A DNA stretch of 64,000 bases. Origin: WHSW01 sp963749365. Lineage in GTDB: Bacteria > Actinomycetota > Thermoleophilia > Solirubrobacterales > 70-9. The DNA is taken from positions 558,001 through 622,000 of the forward strand of contig CAVVME010000003.1 in the NCBI GenBank assembly GCA_963749365.1, given 5' to 3'. Position 1 is the stretch's first letter; each line of letters opens with the position of its first letter. The translations under genes and the position numbers were made by a program. Positions 59,516-64,000 of the stretch are shown one piece after another. The notes under the pieces are model-generated. The model was not told the DNA's origin. It saw only the letters and a program-made list of their open reading frames with translations, and searched no databases.

Positions 59516-62033
59516 GCAGCGATCCCCCGATCTCGCCGAGTCGGTCGCGGATCCGCTCGCGCAGCTCGCCGACCTCGGCGTCGGTGAGCGTGCGATCGGC
59601 GGCGCGGAACTCGAGCCGCAGGGCGACGCTCTTGCGACCCTCGCCGAGCTGCTCGCCGCGGTAGAGGTCGAAGACCTCCGCCGCCCCGAGCAGCTCGCCG
59701 CCACCCGCGCGGACGGCATCGCGGACGCGCCCCGCCGGGACGTCCTCGGGCACGGTCACCGCGAGGTCCTGGAGCACGGCCGGAAACGTGGTCACGTCCT
59801 CGTAGTGCTCGGCGCCAGTTTGCGATCCGGCGACGAGCGGCGCGAGATCGAGCTCGAACGCCGCGGCGCCGGAAAGCAGGTCCCAGGAACGGGCGACGAG
59901 CGGGTGCAGCTCGCCGAGCCACCCGATCGCGACACCGCCGATGCCGAGCGCCCCGGCGCGGCCCGGGTGCAGGAAGGGCTCGGTCCCCACGGTGAGCGAC
60001 AGGGACGTGCCGAGGTGGCTCGCGAGCAGCTCGAGGGCGCCCTTGAGCGCGTAGAACGACGACGCGTCGGCCTCGGTAACGGGATCGCGCCACGAGCGCG
60101 GGCGCACGTCGCCGACGAGCAGCCCGGCAAGCCGGTGAGGCTCGCGCGCTGGCGCCGGCAGCCGCCCGGCGAACTCGCCGGCAAGCGGTCCGCCGCTCGC
60201 GGCCGCCGGCTCGGCCAGAAACGCGCGGCCCGACTCGAAGAGCGCCACGCGCTCGACGTCGCGCGCGATGTTGTGGCGGGCGGCATCGAGCAGGCCACCG
60301 AGCAGGGTCGTGCGCATCACGGTGTGCTCCTCTGAGATCGGATTGGCAATCGCCACCGGGCGGCTCCGGGGATCGTCGGGGGCGAGCCGAAGACGTGCGG
60401 CCAGACCACGGTCGACGAACGCCCAGGCAACGATCTCGTCGAAGCCGAGGTCGCGCAGGAGGTCCTCGGCCCGGCGGCGGCCGACCTGCTCGGCGTTGAG
60501 GCCTCCGACGCGGTCGGGGTTGGCGGGCAGCGTTCGCGGCAGGCGGTCAAAGCCGTGCAGCCGGCCGACCTCCTCGATCACGTCGACCTCGCGGTTGACG
60601 TCGTAGTGGCGGTGGACGGGGACGGTGACGCTGACCTCGTCGTGACGCACGCCGGCCACCTCGAACCCGAGCCGCTCGAGCCCCTCGCCAGCCTCGCTGC
60701 GCTCGATCGGCACGCCGAGGAGCGAGTCGAGGCGCGAGCCGTGCACCGAGATCACGTGCTGCGCCGGGATCTCGGCGGCGACGTCGATCGTGCCCGGCGC
60801 CAGCCGCGCGCCCGCGAGCTCGACCAGCAGCCGCGAGGCGACGCGCTGAGCACGCGGCGCGAGCTCGGGATGAAGCTGCTTCTCAAACCGCGCCGAGGCG
60901 TCGGAACGCAACCCGAGCACGCTCGAGGTGCGCAGGATGTTGACGCCGTTCCAGGTCGCCACCTCGAGCAGGACCCGGGTCGTCTCGTCGGCGACCTCGG
61001 AGATCTGGCCACCCATGATCCCGGCGATCCCGGAGGGTCCCTCGCGATCGCAGACCAGGACGGTCTCGGCATCGAAGGTACGCTCGACGCCGTCGAGTGT
61101 CGTCATCCGCTCGCCGTCGCGGGCGGTCCGGATGATCAGCTCGGCGCCGCGGACGCGATCGAGGTCGAAGGCGTGCAACGGTTGCGCGGTCATCAACATC
61201 ACGTAGTTGGTGACGTCGACGACGTTGGAGATCGGCCGCAGCCCGGCGGCGATGAGACGCGCACGCAGCCAGGGCGGCGACGGGCCGATCGTCACCTCGC
61301 TGAACGCGCGTGCCGTAAAGCGCGGGCAGAGGTTGGGCACCTCGACAGTTACCGTGGCGAGATCCTCGACTCCGGCGTCGCCCGACGGCTCGGCGTCGGC
61401 CTCCCAAGGCGGATCGGCCAGCGGCGCGCCGGTGATCGCGTGGACCTCGCGGGCGACGCCGTAGACGCCCATGCAGTCGACCCGGTTGGGATTGAGGTCG
61501 AGCTCGAGCACGGACTCCGAAATCGGCAACACGTGGTCCAGTGGAGTGCCGGGTGCAAATCCCGCCGCCTCCTCCGCTTCGCGTCCGGGGGCGGCGGGGT
61601 CAGGTCCAGGACCGGCTTCGCGCAGGACCAGGATTCCTTGATCCTCGTCGCCAAGGCCCAGTTCGGCCTCGGACAGGATCATGCCGTTCGACTCGACCCC
61701 GCGCAGCTTCGCCGTGCCGAGCTCCTGCCCGTCGGCCATCCGCGCGCCCGGCAGCGCGACCGCGACCGTCTGACCGGCGGCGACGTTGGACGCCCCGCAG
61801 ACGATCGTACGCACGCCGTCGCCGGTCTCGACCTCGCAGACGCGCAATCGGTCGGCGTTTGGGTGCTGCTCGGCGGCGACGACGTGGCCGACCACGAACC
61901 CCTCGGTCGCCGGGACGCCGAGCCGACTGATCCGCTCGACCTCCACCGCGCGCATCGAGAGCAGCTCGGCGACTTCCTCCGGCTCGAGCCCGGGGTCGCA
62001 GTACTCGGCCAGCCAGGAAAAGGGGACTCTCAT
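59508..62033 (-). CDS. pheT: Phenylalanyl-tRNA synthetase beta subunit
   Basis: 841 residues. The EMAP-II-like tRNA-binding domain is near 40-150 (GFVVGHVVAAEQHPNADRL). The B3/B4 editing part follows with SNVVDVTNYVMLMTAQPLHA, then B5 (RLDSLLGVPIERSEAGEGLE) and the catalytic-like B6/B7 domain. The ferredoxin-fold anticodon-binding domain closes the protein (FPAVLQDLAVTVPEDVPAG). It overlaps pheS by four bases and forms the (alpha-beta)2 enzyme. Confidence 0.96.
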   Translation of the reverse strand: MRVPFSWLAEYCDPGLEPEEVAELLSMRAVEVERISRLGVPATEGFVVGHVVAAEQHPNADRLRVCEVETGDGVRTIVCGASNVAAGQTVAVALPGARMADGQELGTAKLRGVESNGMILSEAELGLGDEDQGILVLREAGPGPDPAAPGREAEEAAGFAPGTPLDHVLPISESVLELDLNPNRVDCMGVYGVAREVHAITGAPLADPPWEADAEPSGDAGVEDLATVTVEVPNLCPRFTARAFSEVTIGPSPPWLRARLIAAGLRPISNVVDVTNYVMLMTAQPLHAFDLDRVRGAELIIRTARDGERMTTLDGVERTFDAETVLVCDREGPSGIAGIMGGQISEVADETTRVLLEVATWNGVNILRTSSVLGLRSDASARFEKQLHPELAPRAQRVASRLLVELAGARLAPGTIDVAAEIPAQHVISVHGSRLDSLLGVPIERSEAGEGLERLGFEVAGVRHDEVSVTVPVHRHYDVNREVDVIEEVGRLHGFDRLPRTLPANPDRVGGLNAEQVGRRRAEDLLRDLGFDEIVAWAFVDRGLAARLRLAPDDPRSRPVAIANPISEEHTVMRTTLLGGLLDAARHNIARDVERVALFESGRAFLAEPAAASGGPLAGEFAGRLPAPAREPHRLAGLLVGDVRPRSWRDPVTEADASSFYALKGALELLASHLGTSLSLTVGTEPFLHPGRAGALGIGGVAIGWLGELHPLVARSWDLLSGAAAFELDLAPLVAGSQTGAEHYEDVTTFPAVLQDLAVTVPEDVPAGRVRDAVRAGGGELLGAAEVFDLYRGEQLGEGRKSVALRLEFRAADRTLTDAEVGELRERIRDRLGEIGGSLRE

Positions 62034-63139
62034 GAGAACTGCTCCAGAAACCGGACGTCGTTCTCGACGAACAGGCGCAGGTCGGGCAGGCCGTGCTTGA
62101 GCATGGCGATCCGCTCAATCCCCATTCCGAACGCGAAGCCCTGAGTGGTCTCCGGGTCGTACTCGCCGCCGACGAAGCCGAACACGTTCGGGTCGACCAT
62201 CCCGGCGCCCAGGATCTCGATCCAGCCGCTTCCCTTGCACAGTGGGTCGCGCTCCCCGCCGGGAAGCTCGCCGCTGCCGCCACACGCAAGGCACGAGACG
62301 TCGACCTGGACGGAAGGCTCGGTAAAGGGGAAGAAGTCGGGCTTCAGCCGGGTGCGGCGCTCGGGTCCGAAGAGCGCCTTGGCGGCGTGGTCAAGCGTGC
62401 CTGCGAGGTCGGCGAGCGAGATCCCCTCGGCAACGGCGAGACCCTCGACCTGGTGGAACATCGGCAGGTGGGTGGCGTCGACGGTGTCGCGGCGATACGC
62501 CGTGCCCGGGACGACGATGAATATGGGCGGCTCCTGGGCCTCCATCGCACGCACTTGCATCGGAGACGTGTGGGTCCGCAGCAGTACGTCGCTCGGGCCG
62601 GGCGGCAGCCCGTTCTCGGTCAGGACACCCCCGTCCGCGAGCGTCGACGGATCGACGTAGAAGCTGTCCTGCGTCTGGCGCGCAGGATGTCCCGGGGGAT
62701 GATTGAGGGCGGTGAAGTTGTAGTAGTCGAGCTCGATCTCGGGGCCTTCGAGCACCTGGTAGCCAAGCCCGACGAAGACGTCCTCGATCTCGCGCCTGGT
62801 GCGGGTCAGCAGGTGCAGGTGACCGACCGCGACCGGCGGCGTCCCGGGCAGGGTCACGTCGATCGCCTCGGCGCCCAGCGAGCGCTCGATCTCCTCGGCG
62901 TCGAGCGCCGCGCGGCGCGCCCCGAGCTCGGCGTCGAGCGCTTCGCGGGTGGCGTTCGCCGCCGCCCCCACGGGCCCGCGCTCGGCGGGATCGAGCTCGG
63001 CGATCCCGCGCAGGATCGCGGTCAGCTCGGACTTGCGGCCGAGGTGATGGACCCGCAGCCGCTCGAGCTCGTCCGCGTTCTCCGCGGCGGCGATCGCCGC
63101 TGAGGCCTCGTTGCGCAGGGTGTCGATCCGCTCGAGCAT
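62030..63139 (-). CDS. pheS: Phenylalanyl-tRNA synthetase alpha subunit
   Basis: 369 residues. The N-terminal coiled coil (about 1-85) contacts tRNA(Phe). The class II core has HPARQTQDSFYV, RTHTSPMQVRAM (motif 2 area) and GFAFGMGIERIAMLKHG (motif 3). The ATG at 63139 overlaps the stop of the methyltransferase gene by one base (TGATG). A longer open frame upstream lies over that gene and is rejected. Confidence 0.96.
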   Translation of the reverse strand: MLERIDTLRNEASAAIAAAENADELERLRVHHLGRKSELTAILRGIAELDPAERGPVGAAANATREALDAELGARRAALDAEEIERSLGAEAIDVTLPGTPPVAVGHLHLLTRTRREIEDVFVGLGYQVLEGPEIELDYYNFTALNHPPGHPARQTQDSFYVDPSTLADGGVLTENGLPPGPSDVLLRTHTSPMQVRAMEAQEPPIFIVVPGTAYRRDTVDATHLPMFHQVEGLAVAEGISLADLAGTLDHAAKALFGPERRTRLKPDFFPFTEPSVQVDVSCLACGGSGELPGGERDPLCKGSGWIEILGAGMVDPNVFGFVGGEYDPETTQGFAFGMGIERIAMLKHGLPDLRLFVENDVRFLEQFS

Positions 63140-63813
63140 CAGCCGGCCGACGATATCCGTCCCAAGGCGATCGCCGCCGCGGCGGCGACGTTCAGCGACT
63201 CGGCTCCGCCGCTGCGCAACGGGATCGTCCAACGACGCTGGCAACGGGTGAGTACCCGCTCCGGCAACCCGGCGCGCTCGGCGCCGAGGCAGAGCGTCGC
63301 CGGGTCGGGATCGCCTGGGACCTCACCGCCGTGCGCGACCAGCGCCACCCGCGGCGCCGGTGTCTGCTCGATCGATCCGCGGGCGACCGGCTGGCTGAAG
63401 ATCGAGCCCATGCTCGCCCGCACCGCCCCCGCTCCGTATGGGTCGGCGCACCCGGGGCCGAGCACCACCACGGCGTCGACCAGCGCCTCGGTGGTGCGGA
63501 GGATCGCGCCGACATTGCGCGGGTCCGCGACTCCGTGCAGGTACACGCACGAACCGGCTTCGGGGGCGGCCCACGCCTGCGGGTAGACGCCGATCACCCT
63601 GGTCCCGGAGCCGAGCGCGCTGACCGAGTCGAGCAGCCGCTGCTCGACGTCGACACCGCCCCGCAGGACCAGCTCCGGGTCGCGACCCGCCTCCTGCGCG
63701 GCGGAGACCAGGTCCTCACCCTCGGCGACGAAGAGGCCCGCGCGGGAGCGCTGCCGGCGGTCGGCGAGCTTGCGGATCAGCTTCAGCTTCGGGTTGTCTG
63801 GGCTGGTGATCAT
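63139..63813 (-). CDS. TrmH/SpoU-family RNA 2'-O-methyltransferase
   Basis: 224 residues. An N-terminal L30e-like substrate-binding part is followed by the SPOUT knot. The three SpoU motifs are DPRNVGAILRTTEA, LCLGAERAGLPERVL and IPLRSGGAESLNVAAAAAIA. It methylates a ribose in rRNA or tRNA; which one cannot be told. The location directly before pheS and after rplT is common in Actinobacteria. Its 5' end is set off from rplT by a terminator. Confidence 0.92.
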   Translation of the reverse strand: MITSPDNPKLKLIRKLADRRQRSRAGLFVAEGEDLVSAAQEAGRDPELVLRGGVDVEQRLLDSVSALGSGTRVIGVYPQAWAAPEAGSCVYLHGVADPRNVGAILRTTEALVDAVVVLGPGCADPYGAGAVRASMGSIFSQPVARGSIEQTPAPRVALVAHGGEVPGDPDPATLCLGAERAGLPERVLTRCQRRWTIPLRSGGAESLNVAAAAAIALGRISSAG

Positions 63814-63818
63814 CGGGC

Positions 63819-63845
63819 AAAGAAAAGGGCGCCTGCTGGGCGCCC
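63819..63845 (-). terminator. Intrinsic terminator after rplT
   Basis: On the minus strand GGGCGCC-CAGCA-GGCGCCC forms a 7-bp stem followed by TTTTCTTT. It lies 29 bases after the rplT stop and five bases before the methyltransferase start, so downstream expression needs readthrough or its own promoter. Confidence 0.85.
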
Positions 63846-63874
63846 GGTGAAGTCTGGTCGGCGGTCGAACTGGC

Positions 63875-64000
63875 TCAGGCCGCCACGGCCTCCCGGGCTT
63901 GCTCGGTGAATCGGCGAAACGCCTCGGGGTCGCGCACCGCGACGTCGGCGAGCATCTTGCGGTTCACCTCGACTCCGGCCTCCGAGAGGCCGTGGATCAG
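63875..64000 (-). CDS. rplT: 50S ribosomal protein L20, C-terminal part
   Basis: Only the last 41 codons are in the window. LIHGLSEAGVEVNRKMLADV and ending FRRFTEQAREAVAA match the L20 C-terminus. The gene continues beyond the window edge. It is normally the last gene of infC-rpmI-rplT, which agrees with the terminator that follows. Confidence 0.93.
   Translation of the reverse strand: MIHGLSEAGVEVNRKMLADVAVRDPEAFRRFTEQAREAVAA

Overview
This window is chromosomal DNA from a very GC-rich actinobacterium-like organism. The gene content points to the deep-branching class Thermoleophilia (order Solirubrobacterales or a close relative). The reasons are heavy use of GTG starts, 4-bp ATGA/GTGA gene overlaps, an actinobacterial c-di-AMP riboswitch ahead of an Rpf-like muralytic enzyme, a BldC-like regulator, a gatCAB plus gltX indirect aminoacylation route, and DUF2182/DUF1326 genes. 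The taxonomic call is inference from gene content. No tRNA, rRNA, CRISPR array, insertion sequence or prophage was seen.

Layout. 0-11.5 kb: a partial glycosyltransferase, then a long minus-strand housekeeping run. In transcription order it is cysK, cysE, pcrA/uvrD, folD, a membrane protein, gatC, gatA, a small zincin metallopeptidase, gatB, an NDH-2 type dehydrogenase and a zinc-ribbon membrane protein. 11.5-16.6 kb: accessory genes, namely a degenerate GHKL-like protein, two SnoaL-like proteins, DUF2182 with a His/Met-rich tail, DUF1326, a DUF1772-like membrane protein, tandem cupins and an Rrf2 regulator. 16.7-21.5 kb: a LuxR response regulator lacking the phospho-acceptor Asp, an HDOD-LuxR fusion, gltX, a secreted protein and nfo.

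21.5-24.7 kb is the most striking region. An LPFTG-type sortase substrate and an operon (membrane-anchored acidic protein, histidine kinase, OmpR-type regulator) diverge from one intergenic region. That region carries two mirrored sets of three tandem 11-bp repeats, one set facing each gene. This is the architecture expected for an OmpR/PhoB-type regulator controlling both sides. The two small surface proteins also share a D-Q-Y-x-N motif, and a sortase gene lies at 45.8 kb. 24.7-31.3 kb: a Cys-rich protein, dnaE, a SixA-like phosphatase and a 698-residue coiled-coil protein.

31.4-41.5 kb: an O-antigen-ligase-like protein and a polyprenyl glycosylphosphotransferase preceded by a coupled 24-codon ORF. 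A signalling island follows: LuxR-GAF, STAS, SpoIIE-type phosphatase with GHKL kinase domain, degenerate GGDEF, MerR regulator, BldC-like regulator and HD-GYP. 41.7-46.5 kb: an MFS transporter, the c-di-AMP riboswitch with its Rpf-like hydrolase, a 50-residue membrane protein, argG and the sortase. 46.5-55.2 kb: an exopolysaccharide/envelope cluster with a GHL15-like hydrolase, O-antigen ligase, Wzc/CpsD-like copolymerase, GT4, polysaccharide deacetylase, CelD/BcsL-like acyltransferase and a Thr-rich surface protein. 55.3-64 kb: a minus-strand run (trmH/spoU-type methyltransferase, pheS, pheT, argC, argJ, argB, argD), preceded by the end of rplT and a clear intrinsic terminator.

Together the window mixes conserved translation, arginine and cysteine functions with a dense set of envelope and signalling genes.
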